DNA from: Chryseobacterium ginsenosidimutans
GTDB taxonomy: Bacteria > Bacteroidota > Bacteroidia > Flavobacteriales > Weeksellaceae
Direction of reading: 5' to 3'
Assembly: GCF_024807225.1 (NCBI RefSeq)
Contig: NZ_JANUCO010000001.1
Location: 4,030,001 to 4,094,000, forward strand
Length of the DNA stretch: 64,000 bases
Shown: piece after piece, positions 26,856 to 35,982 of the stretch
Position numbering within the stretch: position 1 is the stretch's first letter
How the letters are laid out: each line of letters opens with the position of its first letter
The notes under the pieces: generated by a model
What the model was told of the DNA's origin: nothing
The model's input: only the letters and a program-made list of their open reading frames with translations
Database searches by the model: none
Program-made: the position numbers and the translations under genes

Positions 26856-27807
26856 ATGTATGCTTTTCTGAGATTTTCACTAACAAATCATTCAATTTTG
26901 CAGTAAGACCTTCTGGTTCCAAAACCGTTGCATAATCTGCAAAAGTAATCAGCCAACGCGGAAAACCGTCATTAATCCAATCGGTTTCGAAGATCATTTC
27001 AACTCCTTTTTCTGTTTCGATTTCTTCAATTAAACCGTAATATTTTTTTGAATTAACCAAATGTCCGATAATTTTCTTCTCAACCAAAAGCCGGACTTTA
27101 GTTTTATTTCCATTCGGGTTTTGTCTGTAATCGTTAATCTGACCGTATTCCTGCAAAAAAGGATTCTGGGTTTTAAAAATCTGTAAAATTCTGTCAACTC
27201 GAAACTGTCTGAAATCATTTCTGAGCGTACAAAAAGCCATGATATACCAATAATTGAACTCAAAAAATACACCGACCACCTCAATAGTTCGCATAGAAAC
27301 TTTGGAATCCACTGTTGCATATTTCAACGTCAGCTGCTTTTTTTCGGCAATACTTTCGAGAATAATGGGAATGATATTTTGGATATTATCTTCAGTCTTA
27401 GGATGATAATTGTACACATCGATCTGCTTTTCAATATTTTGAATTAAATTTCGATCCGAATATTTCAAGACAGAACGTACTTTTTCCATCGCCGTCTGAT
27501 AATGATTTCCTAAACTTTGATGTAAAAATTTCTGCATCAGTTTTTCGGCAGTAATGAAACTCAACACCTCTTCTTTTGTAAACATCACAGGCGGAAGTTT
27601 GTAACCATCCATTAAAGAATATCCACTTCCCGCTTCACCAATAATAGGAATTCCCGCATTTTCCAAAGTCTTTACATCACGGTAAATCGTTCTGACACTT
27701 ACATCAAATTTCGCAGCCAAATCCTGAGCTCTTACAATAGGTTTTGATTGTAATTGGGTGAGAATTGACGTGACACGGTCGAGTTTTTTTAAATAATGAT
27801 CATTCAT
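26854..27807 (-). CDS. WYL-domain transcriptional regulator (YafY family)
   Basis: A 317-residue DNA-binding protein. The N-terminal winged helix-turn-helix (residues 1-60) shows VRAQDLAAKFDVSVRTIYRD, typical of HTH_11/DeoR-like domains. The middle WYL domain (about 135-215) contains FFEFNYWYIMAFC and FRQFRVDRIL, which bind nucleotide-like or nucleic-acid ligands. A C-terminal WCX extension follows. These regulators often control DNA damage or defence genes, but nothing here marks the target. It is convergent with the DinB gene and near the ABC exporter, its likely neighbour in regulation only by position. Confidence 0.85.
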   Translation of the reverse strand: MNDHYLKKLDRVTSILTQLQSKPIVRAQDLAAKFDVSVRTIYRDVKTLENAGIPIIGEAGSGYSLMDGYKLPPVMFTKEEVLSFITAEKLMQKFLHQSLGNHYQTAMEKVRSVLKYSDRNLIQNIEKQIDVYNYHPKTEDNIQNIIPIILESIAEKKQLTLKYATVDSKVSMRTIEVVGVFFEFNYWYIMAFCTLRNDFRQFRVDRILQIFKTQNPFLQEYGQINDYRQNPNGNKTKVRLLVEKKIIGHLVNSKKYYGLIEEIETEKGVEMIFETDWINDGFPRWLITFADYATVLEPEGLTAKLNDLLVKISEKHT

Positions 27808-27894
27808 TTATTGGTTGATAGATGACTGTTGATAGTTGATGGATTCACTGTCAGTAAATTGATATTGTTAGACTGCTAAATTGGTACATTTTAT

Positions 27895-29704
27895 TTAATT
27901 ATCTTTAAAAGTATTCATCAATTTATCCAGATTTAAACTTCTTGCGGAAGCATCGAAAATTTCTCTGTACGTTCCGTTGGTTTGTACCAATTCATCGTGA
28001 GTTCCGCTTTCTACGACTCTTCCTTTTTTCATTACGTAAATGGTATCTGCATCTAAAATCTGTGACAGAGAATGCGAAATAATAATCACCGTTCTTCCTT
28101 CTTTTATAGCATCTAAAGAATTTTTAATCTGTTCTGTGGCAATTGCGTCCAAACTCGCCGTTGGTTCATCCAAGAAAATAATGGGCGGATTTTTTAAGAA
28201 TAATCTCGCAATTGCAATTCTCTGTTGCTGTCCTCCTGAAAGTTGGGTTGCGTCGTGATTATATTTTTCGGGTAAGTCTAAAATCTGTTCGTGGAGATAT
28301 GCTTTTTTTGCGGCTTCTTCGATTTCTTCAAAAGTCGCATTCATATTTCCGTAGCGAATGTTATCTTCGATACTTCCCTGAAAAATGTGGTTTTTCTGAA
28401 GAACTAATCCCAAATCGTTTCTTAAAAAAGTATTTTCAAAATTATTTAAATCCACATTATCCAAAAGAATTTCTCCTGAATCCGGAAGATAAAATTTACA
28501 CAAAAGATTGATAACCGTTGATTTTCCTGCACCACTCAACCCAACCAAAGCCGTTGTTTTTCCGTTCTCAATTTTCATGGAAACATCGTGTAACGCGTGA
28601 GTTCCGTTGGGATAAGAGAAGTTGACATTTTTTAATTCAAAATTTCCTTTGATTTCTTTTTCTACGAAAGTTCCGTTCGGTTCTTTTTCGTTGTCGGCAT
28701 TTAAAATATCAAAATAACCTTCTGCATAAATCATCGCATCATTCATATCATCGTAAATTCTGTGCAATTGACGAATCGGAGCCGAAACATTATTAAAAAG
28801 CATGATATGAAGCATGATCGCACCGATTGTCATTTGCTGATCTAACACCAGATAAACCGTTAAAAGTATAATTAAAACAACGCCAAACTGCTCGATAAAA
28901 GTTTTTAAGCCGTCATAAATAAAATTCGTTTTTCGGGTGAACATCTGGCTTTCCATCAACTGCATCTGCAAATCGTACTGTTTTTTTCCTTCAAATTTTT
29001 CACGGACAAAACTTTTAATCACCATAATTGAATTAATTAAGTTTAAAAGCCCTGAAGTTTTTTGTTCACGTTGATTTCTTAAAGTCCTTCTTACTCCACC
29101 CAATTTTTTCGCCTGTAAAGCACTGATATAAAAATAAATAGGAACAATAATGGTGGAAACCATTCCGACATAAACATTCTGCATATACATGATAATCAAA
29201 GCAATAAATGCATTTGAGAACAATGGCAACATATCGATGAAAAAGTTTTGAACCAATCTTGTTAAACTTTCAATTCCGCGGTCGATTCTGATCTGCAGTT
29301 TTCCTGATTCGTGATTTTCATCATTAAAATAAGCAACTCTGTACCTCAAAATTTTATCAATCGCCGACTGCGCCAAGACAGAAACTTACATTAATTCTAA
29401 TTTTTTCACCGTAAAATTTTTGCCCGAAATTGATGAAGATATTTAATAATTCTTTTCCCATTAAAATAACGGAAATTAGCACCAATACATGAATTCCTTC
29501 CGACATTGGATGCGGAAGATGAGTGAGTTTTGTAACCTCATCTACGGTATATTTTAAAACCAACGGATTCACCTGCGCTGCAAGAGCTCCTAAAAAAGTG
29601 AGGAATAATGTGCCATAAATCATCAATCGATAAGGTCTGATAAATGGAACAAGCTGTTTGTAAATTCCGAATAAAGTGACGGTTCTGTTGAAAGGTTTTG
29701 CCAT
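27895..29704 (-). pseudogene. ABC exporter (fused permease-ATPase), frameshifted by one extra base
   Basis: Half-transporter of the MsbA/LmrA-like exporter type; as a homodimer it would pump lipids, drugs or peptides across the inner membrane. The N-terminal six-helix domain (from MAKPFNRTVTLFGIYKQLV) is followed by an ATPase domain with Walker A GLSGAGKST, signature LSGGQQQRIA, Walker B IIFLDEPTAS and the H-loop in IIISHS. Read leftward, the frame breaks at plus-strand AAA 29382-29384 (TTT on the coding strand). As read it ends after VSFCLGAVGD; removing one base gives NVSSVLAQSAIDKIL and continues to 27895. The restored protein is 602 residues, a normal length. The cargo is unknown. Confidence 0.87.
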
Positions 29705-29720
29705 AGGAATTATTTAACTA

Positions 29721-29760
29721 AAAAACGTACCGTTTCAGAGAGAAAAGGTACGTTTTATTA
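29721..29760 (-). terminator. Terminator after lptB
   Basis: AAAAACGTACC (29721-29731) and GGTACGTTTT (29747-29756) form a 10-bp stem; a T-rich run follows on the minus strand. Confidence 0.8.
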
Positions 29761-29796
29761 TATTTTTCAGCAAATTAAATTGCTTATTTTACATTT

Positions 29797-30858
29797 TTAT
29801 CCCTCAAAAGATTCTGTTGTTAAGTAATGCAACTCAGGTTTACTTGCAGCTTTCGATTCAGCTTCTGCTTGTTCTAAAGTGTAAATTGAATTAATTTCTT
29901 TTTTCTGGAAAACGAAAGAATTGTTGGCATTTTTATCCACAACATCATTGAAAATATGCTGAATTTCTGAATTTCCCAATGCTGCAAAACTGGTTTCTTC
30001 AAAACCATACATCAATCTTAAATCATCAAACTGAGTGAAATTTTCATCCACAAAACCTTGCAACTGAGATTTAGATTCAAAATTTCCAGCCCAAATATTA
30101 TAAGCATAATGCTTTTTCTTTGGTTTATCCAAAATACTTTGATATACGAAGTTATCACCAAGATACGCTTCTCTTACCTGCGGATCGTTTGCCAAATCTT
30201 CCGGAAGACCTTCCTTCAAAATTCGTCCTTCAAACATGATATACGTTTTATTGGTAATCGCCAAGGTCTGCTGAACGTTGTGATCGGTAATTAAAATTCC
30301 GATGTTTTTATCTACGAGACTTCTGATGATTTTCTGAATATCTTCAACGGCAATCGGGTCAACTCCGGCAAAAGGTTCATCCAAAAGGATAAAATTCGGA
30401 CTTGTCGCCAAACAACGGGCAATTTCCGTTCTACGTCTTTCTCCTCCTGACAAAAGATCGCCACGGTTTTTACGAACATGCTGCAATGAGAATTCTTCAA
30501 CCAGCTCGTCACATTTCATTTGTTGTTCACGTTTTGAAAGTTTCGTCAGCTGTAAAACGCCCATGATATTTTCTTCCACAGAAAGTTTACGGAAAACGGA
30601 TGCTTCCTGAGCCAGATAACCGATACCTTTTTGGGCTCTTCGGTACATTGCATCGGTGGTAATTTCTTGTTTATCCAGAAAAATCTTCCCTGAAGTAGGC
30701 TTAACCAAACCAACAATCATATAAAACGAAGTGGTTTTTCCTGCCCCGTTCGGACCAAGCAAACCAACAATTTCTCCCTGCTGAACCTGTACAGAAACGC
30801 CTTTTACAACTTTTTTAGGACCGTATTCTTTGATTAAGTTTTCTCCTCGTAAAATCAT
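29797..30858 (-). CDS. lptB: LptB, LPS-transport ATPase, with C-terminal extension
   Basis: Cytosolic ATPase of the LptB2FG exporter that lifts lipopolysaccharide from the inner membrane. The start MILRGENLIKEYG at 30858 is chosen over an upstream frame at 30963. Walker A GPNGAGKTT, signature LLSGGERRRTEIARCLA, Walker B FILLDEPFAGVDPIA, and the H-loop ITDHNVQQT are intact. Standard LptB ends at about residue 240 (AYLGDNF); here about 110 more residues follow. That domain starts HYAYNIWAGNFESKSQLQGF, which resembles the start of Imm22/DUF4284-like proteins (W-GNF). A minus-strand -7 box TATCTTTG (30871-30864) lies 5 bases before the ATG. Confidence 0.9.
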   Translation of the reverse strand: MILRGENLIKEYGPKKVVKGVSVQVQQGEIVGLLGPNGAGKTTSFYMIVGLVKPTSGKIFLDKQEITTDAMYRRAQKGIGYLAQEASVFRKLSVEENIMGVLQLTKLSKREQQMKCDELVEEFSLQHVRKNRGDLLSGGERRRTEIARCLATSPNFILLDEPFAGVDPIAVEDIQKIIRSLVDKNIGILITDHNVQQTLAITNKTYIMFEGRILKEGLPEDLANDPQVREAYLGDNFVYQSILDKPKKKHYAYNIWAGNFESKSQLQGFVDENFTQFDDLRLMYGFEETSFAALGNSEIQHIFNDVVDKNANNSFVFQKKEINSIYTLEQAEAESKAASKPELHYLTTESFEG

Positions 30859-31188
30859 AACGGCAAAGATAAAGTTTTTTTGAATTGAATTTTTAGATTG
30901 AAGGTCGTGTGTAAAAGTTTTATGAAATTTTAATACATGCTTCGACTGCTTCGCGCTCAGCATGACATCTCTAATACTAAATGTTTTAATTTACTCATGT
31001 CCTACTGAAGTCGGAATAGTCGAAGGACGGCAATCCTTAATCTTATTTATCAAAATATACAGAATGAATTTCCAGTGTCATCCTGAGCGCGAAGCAGTCG
31101 AAGGATTTATCAAATATTATCGGAATTTAAAATCAAGTAACCAATTTTTAATTAATTTTATAAAAACTAATCAACACTTATAATCAAT
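30859..31188. other. Gap between lptB and orphan gene, filled by repeat arms
   Basis: 330 bases. It holds the inverted-repeat element described at 30937-31107, and at 30864-30871 the minus-strand -7 box for lptB. Nothing else was identified. Confidence 0.5.
30937..31107. repeat. Inverted-repeat element, GTCATCCTGAGC family (copy 2, composite)
   Basis: Left arm ATGCTTCGACTGCTTCGCGC... (30937-30967) and right arm TGTCATCCTGAGCGCGAAGC... (31077-31107) are inverted copies over about 30 bases with few mismatches. A degenerate third piece, TACTGAAGTCGGAATAGTCG, lies at about 31004-31023. Same family as the element at 7105. Confidence 0.75.
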
Positions 31189-31917
31189 ATGGAAAACAAT
31201 CAACAATTAACCGAACTTTTAGCCTTAGATCTCGGACTCAATATTATCAACCGCAGACCTTACGCAAAAGAGGTTTTCAAATGGCAGGATATGGATCTTC
31301 TTCCCCATTCTTCGCTTGATACGATGCTTTGTGAAATTTATGAATGGAACGGCAGAAACTGGCGAACGACCAATAATAATCTGATCGGATATTTATTTTC
31401 CGGGGATCAGTTGAATACGGTTAAAAATCAATTGGCAAATGTTCAGAAATTTCCGGCTTTAATTCCTGATTTTGAATTTACAAAAGACAGCATGATCGAA
31501 TTTGGACTTTCCTTACCTTCTCTTTTCAATATCGGAGTAAGTGGAGATATTAAAAATGCAAAAGATTTTTCAATAAAAGTAAATGGTGTGACAAAATCCA
31601 GAATTACGAATATCGATTCGCCGGGAATTGAAATTTTAAGAAGTTATTCGGAGTTTACTCAAGATCAATCGAAATCGTATAGAAAAAATATTAAGTTTAA
31701 TTATTTGAGTGCTTCACTTTTTTATGCAGAAAGTGTAGAAATTAATCTGGAAAAAGAATCCGGAGTTGATCTTGATGTAAGTTTTCAGACTCAAGGTGTA
31801 GAAGTTGAGGCGAAAGTTGATACGGACATTCAAAAACATTTTGTTTTGAAATATACTGGAAATCAAGCACCTTTTGCGGCAAAATTTACGAAAGGGAAGG
31901 ATTTTAATATTTCGTAA
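31189..31917 (+). CDS. Orphan protein of unknown function
   Basis: A 242-residue soluble protein I do not recognise. It starts MENNQQLTELLALDLGLNII with no signal peptide, and is neither strongly hydrophobic nor rich in cysteine. The first 90 residues carry several tryptophans (KEVFKWQDMD, WNGRNWRTT). From about 120 on the sequence alternates polar and non-polar residues (INLEKESGVDLDVSFQTQGV, EVEAKVDTDIQKHFVLKY), which suggests beta strands. The upstream gap is repeat-filled and downstream is an AT-rich inverted repeat, so it is an isolated single-gene island. No operon partner helps. Confidence 0.7.
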   Translation: MENNQQLTELLALDLGLNIINRRPYAKEVFKWQDMDLLPHSSLDTMLCEIYEWNGRNWRTTNNNLIGYLFSGDQLNTVKNQLANVQKFPALIPDFEFTKDSMIEFGLSLPSLFNIGVSGDIKNAKDFSIKVNGVTKSRITNIDSPGIEILRSYSEFTQDQSKSYRKNIKFNYLSASLFYAESVEINLEKESGVDLDVSFQTQGVEVEAKVDTDIQKHFVLKYTGNQAPFAAKFTKGKDFNIS

Positions 31918-31927
31918 AAATTATAAA

Positions 31928-32004
31928 TTATGAGTTATGAATGATGAGTTTTAATTGTGTAAAATATTAGACAATAAAGAAACTTATAATTCATAACTCT
32001 TAAT
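31928..32004. repeat. AT-rich inverted repeat between convergent genes
   Basis: TTATGAGTTATGAATGATGA and, further on, TTATAATTCATAACTCTTAA are imperfect inverted copies around a loop. It may serve as a weak bidirectional terminator between the orphan gene and hemB. Confidence 0.5.
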
Positions 32005-32007
32005 TAA

Positions 32008-32997
32008 TTACCTGTTCAAAATCATCGCTGCTTCTTTTGCAAAATACGTGAAAATCATATCTGCGCCGGCTCTTTTGAAGCACGTTAAGCTTTCGATAAT
32101 TGTTTTATCATTATCCAGCCAGCCGTTTTGTGCAGCCGCTTTTACCATCGCATATTCTCCGCTTACGTTGTACACTGCAATCGGAAGATCGATCGCTTCA
32201 CGAACTTTAGAAACAATATCCAAATACGGAAGTCCCGGTTTTATCATGATGATATCTGCACCTTCTTCGATGTCTTTGAAGACTTCGTTTAATGCTTCAC
32301 GAGAATTATGAAAATCCATCTGATATGTTTTTTTATCTTTCGGAATTTCCATATCATCTTTCGGAGCACTGTCTAAAGCACTTCTGAAAGGTCCGTAGAA
32401 AGAACTTGCATATTTTGCAGCATAACTTAAAATACCAACGTCTGTAAATCCGCTTTCTTCCAACGCCTCACGAATAACCTGCACTCTTCCGTCCATCATA
32501 TCGCTCGGTGCCACAATGTCAGCTCCGGCTTCTGCCAAAGAAACTGACATTCTTGCCAGTGCATCATTGGTTGCATCATTTACGATTTTACCGTTTTCGA
32601 TAATTCCGTCGTGCCCGTAAATTGAATAGGGATCTAAAGCTACATCGGGCATTATCACCATTTCCGGAACGGCATCTTTGATCGCTTTGATCGTGTTTTG
32701 CATCAGTCCGTTTTTGTTCCAAGCTTCTTTTCCGGTGTTGTCTTTCACGTCTTCCGAAACCTTCATATAAAGATTGACAGCCTTTACTCCTAAAGAAAAT
32801 AATTCCTTACATTCTTTCACCGTCAAATCGATGCTTCTTCTGAAAATTCCCGGCATCGCCGAGATTGGTTCTTCCTTGTTTTCGCCCTCCATTACGAAGA
32901 TCGGCATTACAAAATCATTAGTTGTAAGAGAACATTCTCTTACCAAACCTCTGACAGATTCGTTTACTCTAAGTCTTCTATTTCTTGAATGTATCAT
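32008..32997 (-). CDS. hemB: Porphobilinogen synthase (delta-aminolevulinate dehydratase)
   Basis: Cytosolic haem-pathway enzyme that joins two 5-aminolevulinate molecules to porphobilinogen. Its 329 residues match the family. Visible signatures include the N-terminal RLRVNESVRGLVREC, the metal-region VIMPDVALDPYSIYGHDGI near 130 (no cysteine triad, so a Mg/K-type rather than Zn-type enzyme), the first active lysine region FYGPFRSALDSAPK, and the Schiff-base lysine in DIIMIKPGLPYLDI. It is a single gene between the orphan protein and the T9SS gene. A TAAATTTG box lies at 33035-33028 on the minus strand. Confidence 0.95.
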   Translation of the reverse strand: MIHSRNRRLRVNESVRGLVRECSLTTNDFVMPIFVMEGENKEEPISAMPGIFRRSIDLTVKECKELFSLGVKAVNLYMKVSEDVKDNTGKEAWNKNGLMQNTIKAIKDAVPEMVIMPDVALDPYSIYGHDGIIENGKIVNDATNDALARMSVSLAEAGADIVAPSDMMDGRVQVIREALEESGFTDVGILSYAAKYASSFYGPFRSALDSAPKDDMEIPKDKKTYQMDFHNSREALNEVFKDIEEGADIIMIKPGLPYLDIVSKVREAIDLPIAVYNVSGEYAMVKAAAQNGWLDNDKTIIESLTCFKRAGADMIFTYFAKEAAMILNR

Positions 32998-33057
32998 TTT
33001 GGAATACTTTTTGAATGAAATTTAATGCAAATTTACTATAAGTTCTACAAAAAACTA

Positions 33058-33088
33058 TTGCAAGAAATTATAGAATTGTTTACTTTTG
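33058..33088 (+). promoter_or_regulatory. Bacteroidetes-type promoter of the small T9SS gene
   Basis: TTG (33058-33060), a 20-base spacer and TACTTTTG (33081-33088), followed 30 bases later by the ATG at 33119. Confidence 0.6.
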
Positions 33089-33118
33089 TTTTAATATCCC
33101 TATAGAAATTATAATTTG

Positions 33119-33469
33119 ATGAAAAAACTTCTACTCTTATTTATCTTTTTAGGCACTTTTGTTGGATTTTCCAACAATATGAAAGCTCAAATTAAAGAGC
33201 CCGGTTCCCTCTCTCAGAAATCTGATGACGGTGTACTTGTTGCCTACCCGAATCCTGCGAAGGATTTCCTTATCATGAAGGCAAAAGATTCTAATTTAAG
33301 AATCAAAAGTGTGACTTTTTATTCCATCTTGGGTACTCAGGTTGCCAATTATTCAGTCAATATGAATTCGGGAGAAATTAACATCGAAAAATTAAAACCT
33401 GGAAAGTATCTGATTCGCTATATTTTGAGCGACAACACAATGAAAGTTACCCAAATAGTAAAACAATAA
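33119..33469 (+). CDS. Small exported protein made of a signal peptide and a T9SS sorting domain
   Basis: A 116-residue protein. A signal peptide (MKKLLLLFIFLGTFVGFSNN, start ATG 33119) leads to a short linker, then the type A sorting domain of the Por secretion system: AYPNPAKDFLIMKAKD near residue 45, a middle strand block, and the terminal GKYLIRYILSDNTMKVTQIVKQ (shown in part). Such C-terminal domains usually target a large cargo protein to the cell surface, but here almost no cargo remains between peptide and tag. It could be a decoy, a surface-polymer precursor, or a remnant. It has its own promoter and terminator. Confidence 0.85.
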   Translation: MKKLLLLFIFLGTFVGFSNNMKAQIKEPGSLSQKSDDGVLVAYPNPAKDFLIMKAKDSNLRIKSVTFYSILGTQVANYSVNMNSGEINIEKLKPGKYLIRYILSDNTMKVTQIVKQ

Positions 33470-33473
33470 TATA

Positions 33474-33500
33474 AATCCTGATAATCATCAGGATTTTTTC
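33474..33500 (+). terminator. Terminator after the small T9SS gene
   Basis: AATCCTGAT-aatc-ATCAGGATT hairpin followed by TTTTTC, 4 bases after the stop. Confidence 0.8.
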
Positions 33501-33584
33501 TTTTAGCTCTACTACTGTTCTCATAATTTTTAATAATTCCGTAACTTTCGGGACTTTATTGTACTAATAGGTAAAAACAAATTA

Positions 33585-34496
33585 ATGCTAAAAGCTGAAC
33601 ATATTAGAAAGACCTACAACGCCGGGAAAAAGGTGGCTTTGGATGATTTTAGCATCCATGTTCCGAAAGGAAGTATTTATGGTCTTTTAGGTCCTAACGG
33701 AGCCGGAAAAACTTCTTTCATCCGTATCATTAATCAAATTACTCAGGCGGATTCCGGAGAGATTCAAATTAACGGAGAAAAGCTTAGTCCCAATCACATC
33801 AAAGACATCGGTTACATGCCTGAAGAACGAGGTTTGTATAAAAATATGACTGTCGGAGATCAGCTTCTTTATTTCGGAGAGTTGAAAGGGATGAGTAAAA
33901 ATGATGCTTTAAACGAGGCGAAAAAATGGTTTGATAAATTACACATCGATCAATGGTGGAAGAAAAAGCTGTCTGAACTTTCGAAAGGGATGGCTCAAAA
34001 AATCCAGTTTGTGGTAACTGTTCTTCACAGACCGCATTTATTGATTCTTGATGAGCCATTTTCAGGTTTTGATCCTGTGAACGCGAATCTGATTAAAGAC
34101 CAAATCATTGAACTTAAAAATAACGGAACAACCATTATTCTTTCGACACACAGAATGGAAAGTGTGGAAGAAATGTGTGATTATGTTGCTTTAATTGACA
34201 ATTCGAAAAAAATTATCGACGGAAGAGTTTTCGACGTAAGAGAAAAATTCAAGAAAAATATTTTCGGAATTACCCTTTCTGAGGTGAATGATTCTCAAAT
34301 GGAGAGTTTCAAAAATAAATATGAAATCTTCAACATGAGCAATGAAAATAATCTGGTTTCTTTTGATTTAAAAAATGAAAGCAATCAAAACAATATTATT
34401 TTAGACCTTGTAAATGTGGGAAAAGTAAGATCATTCGACGAAAGAATTCCGAGTATGAATGAAGTGTTTATTAATGCAGTAAGCAATAATTCTTAA
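33585..34496 (+). CDS. ABC transporter ATP-binding subunit (NatA-like)
   Basis: Cytosolic ATPase of an ABC-2-type exporter, 303 residues. Walker A GPNGAGKTSF near residue 39, signature ELSKGMAQKIQ (LSKGM replaces the usual LSGGQ), Walker B LLILDEPFSGFDP, and H-loop STHRMESVEEM are all present. About residues 225-303 form a C-terminal extension typical of this export family. Two bases separate it from the permease gene, so they form a pair. Such modules resemble sodium or drug exporters such as NatAB. The cargo is unknown. Confidence 0.9.
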   Translation: MLKAEHIRKTYNAGKKVALDDFSIHVPKGSIYGLLGPNGAGKTSFIRIINQITQADSGEIQINGEKLSPNHIKDIGYMPEERGLYKNMTVGDQLLYFGELKGMSKNDALNEAKKWFDKLHIDQWWKKKLSELSKGMAQKIQFVVTVLHRPHLLILDEPFSGFDPVNANLIKDQIIELKNNGTTIILSTHRMESVEEMCDYVALIDNSKKIIDGRVFDVREKFKKNIFGITLSEVNDSQMESFKNKYEIFNMSNENNLVSFDLKNESNQNNIILDLVNVGKVRSFDERIPSMNEVFINAVSNNS

Positions 34497-34498
34497 TT

Positions 34499-35809
34499 AT
34501 GAATAATATTTTTTTAATTACAAAAAGGGAATTTCTTACGCAGGTTAAGAAAAAATCCTTCGTTATATTAACTTTATTGGCTCCGATTTTATTAATTGCT
34601 TTTGGATCGGTGATCGGCTTAATGTTTAAGGCGAATGAATCTCACAATATTATTGAAGTTGTAGATAAAAGTGGTTTATTTAAAAATCAGTTAAAATCTG
34701 ACGATCAGCTTAATTATGTTTTCGTTTCTGCTGCCGATGAAAAATCGAAAATCAATAATTTAAAAGGAAATGAATCTTTAGACGGAATTTTAATTTTACC
34801 GGAATTAAAAGATCAAAATTTTGATGATTTAGAAAAGAATGCAAGATTGGTCATCAACAGTAAAATCGGTTTTGATGCGAAACAAAAAATAGTTTCTGAT
34901 ATTACTGATGTTATTAAAAAAGAAAAAATAAAGGAATTAGGCATTGCAGAAATACAGCTGAATAGCCTTGATAAAAGCTTCACGCTAAAAACCATCAACG
35001 TTGCCGAAAATAACAAGGAAGATTCTGATCTTGCTTTCGGAGTGAAAAGCGGATTGAGTATCCTTCTAATGTACGTTACTTTCATGTTCATCATTATTTA
35101 TGGGGTGAGAGTAATGCGAAGTGTTTTGGAGGAAAAAAACAACCGTGTCGTGGAAATTATCATTTCTTCCGTGAAACCTTTTGAACTGATGATGGGGAAA
35201 ATTTTGGGGGTAACGTTAGTTGCTTTAACTCAATTTCTTGTCTGGATTTCTATGTCTGTAGTTGGAGCTTTGGTTTTAAATACAGGTTTTTCTTCTATTC
35301 AAAAGAATATTCCGGGTGGAAGTGAAGAATTGGCGAATAAGCTTGATGTGGCACAGCTTGCAACTCAAATTTCGCATAGTTTATTAGAATTAAACTTTCC
35401 TTTAATCATCTTCGTTTTCATCGTATTTTTCCTTTTGGGATATATTTTTTACAGTTCAATTTACGCAGCTATCGGTTCTGCAGTTGACAATGAAACGGAA
35501 ACTCAGCAATTCACGCTATTTGCTATTTTACCATTAATGTTGGGAATGTACGGAAGTTTTTCATTAATGAATAATCCGGACGGACCGCTTGGATTTTGGT
35601 TGTCGATCATTCCTTTCACTTCTCCTGTTGCGATGATTGCAAGAATCCCTTTCGGAGTTCCGGCGTGGCAGATTGCACTGTCGATCGGTCTACTCTTAGG
35701 AACAACCATTTTTATGATTTTCCTGGCAGGAAAAATCTACAGGGTAGGAATTTTAATGTACGGAAATAAGGCTACATTAAAGGAAATCTGGAAATGGATC
35801 AAAGGATAA
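34499..35809 (+). CDS. ABC-2 type permease subunit (NatB-like)
   Basis: Inner-membrane permease of 436 residues and partner of the preceding ATPase gene. One N-terminal transmembrane segment (about 20-42) is followed by a large extracytoplasmic region (45-180, ending AFGVKSGLSILL) and then a C-terminal block of five or six helices (about 185-430). The cytoplasmic loop VRVMRSVLEEKNNRVVEIII is the coupling region typical of ABC-2 exporters such as NatB or YhgE-like proteins. The gene ends before a shared bidirectional terminator. The substrate is not predictable. Confidence 0.87.
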   Translation: MNNIFLITKREFLTQVKKKSFVILTLLAPILLIAFGSVIGLMFKANESHNIIEVVDKSGLFKNQLKSDDQLNYVFVSAADEKSKINNLKGNESLDGILILPELKDQNFDDLEKNARLVINSKIGFDAKQKIVSDITDVIKKEKIKELGIAEIQLNSLDKSFTLKTINVAENNKEDSDLAFGVKSGLSILLMYVTFMFIIIYGVRVMRSVLEEKNNRVVEIIISSVKPFELMMGKILGVTLVALTQFLVWISMSVVGALVLNTGFSSIQKNIPGGSEELANKLDVAQLATQISHSLLELNFPLIIFVFIVFFLLGYIFYSSIYAAIGSAVDNETETQQFTLFAILPLMLGMYGSFSLMNNPDGPLGFWLSIIPFTSPVAMIARIPFGVPAWQIALSIGLLLGTTIFMIFLAGKIYRVGILMYGNKATLKEIWKWIKG

Positions 35810-35876
35810 GTCCTATAAGATTTTAACACAAAAGTCGCTAAGTATTGATTAAAATAAGTTTGATTTTCTTCGATCT

Positions 35877-35900
35877 CAAAGGCGTTTCACTCAGCAAAGA
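35877..35900. repeat. Short dispersed repeat (copy 2)
   Basis: Second copy of the sequence at 8072: TCAAAGGCGTTTCACTCAGC, continuing AAAG. Nearby lies CTAAGTATTGATTAAAATAA, part of the same gap-repeat type. Confidence 0.6.
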
Positions 35901-35926
35901 CTTTTAAATCAAAATAGATATAAAAC

Positions 35927-35959
35927 AAAAATCCCGAAACTGAGTTTCGGGATTTTTTA
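35927..35959. terminator. Bidirectional terminator between permease and outer-membrane protein
   Basis: AAAATCCCGAAAC-tga-GTTTCGGGATTTTTT hairpin, placed between two convergent genes. Confidence 0.85.
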
Positions 35960-35982
35960 TTGTCTTACAATGAAATAAATTC

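Noticed and set aside
27895..29376. A stand-alone ABC gene starting at 29376
   Set aside because: It lacks the first transmembrane helices, which are in the preceding frame; the two join when one base is removed.
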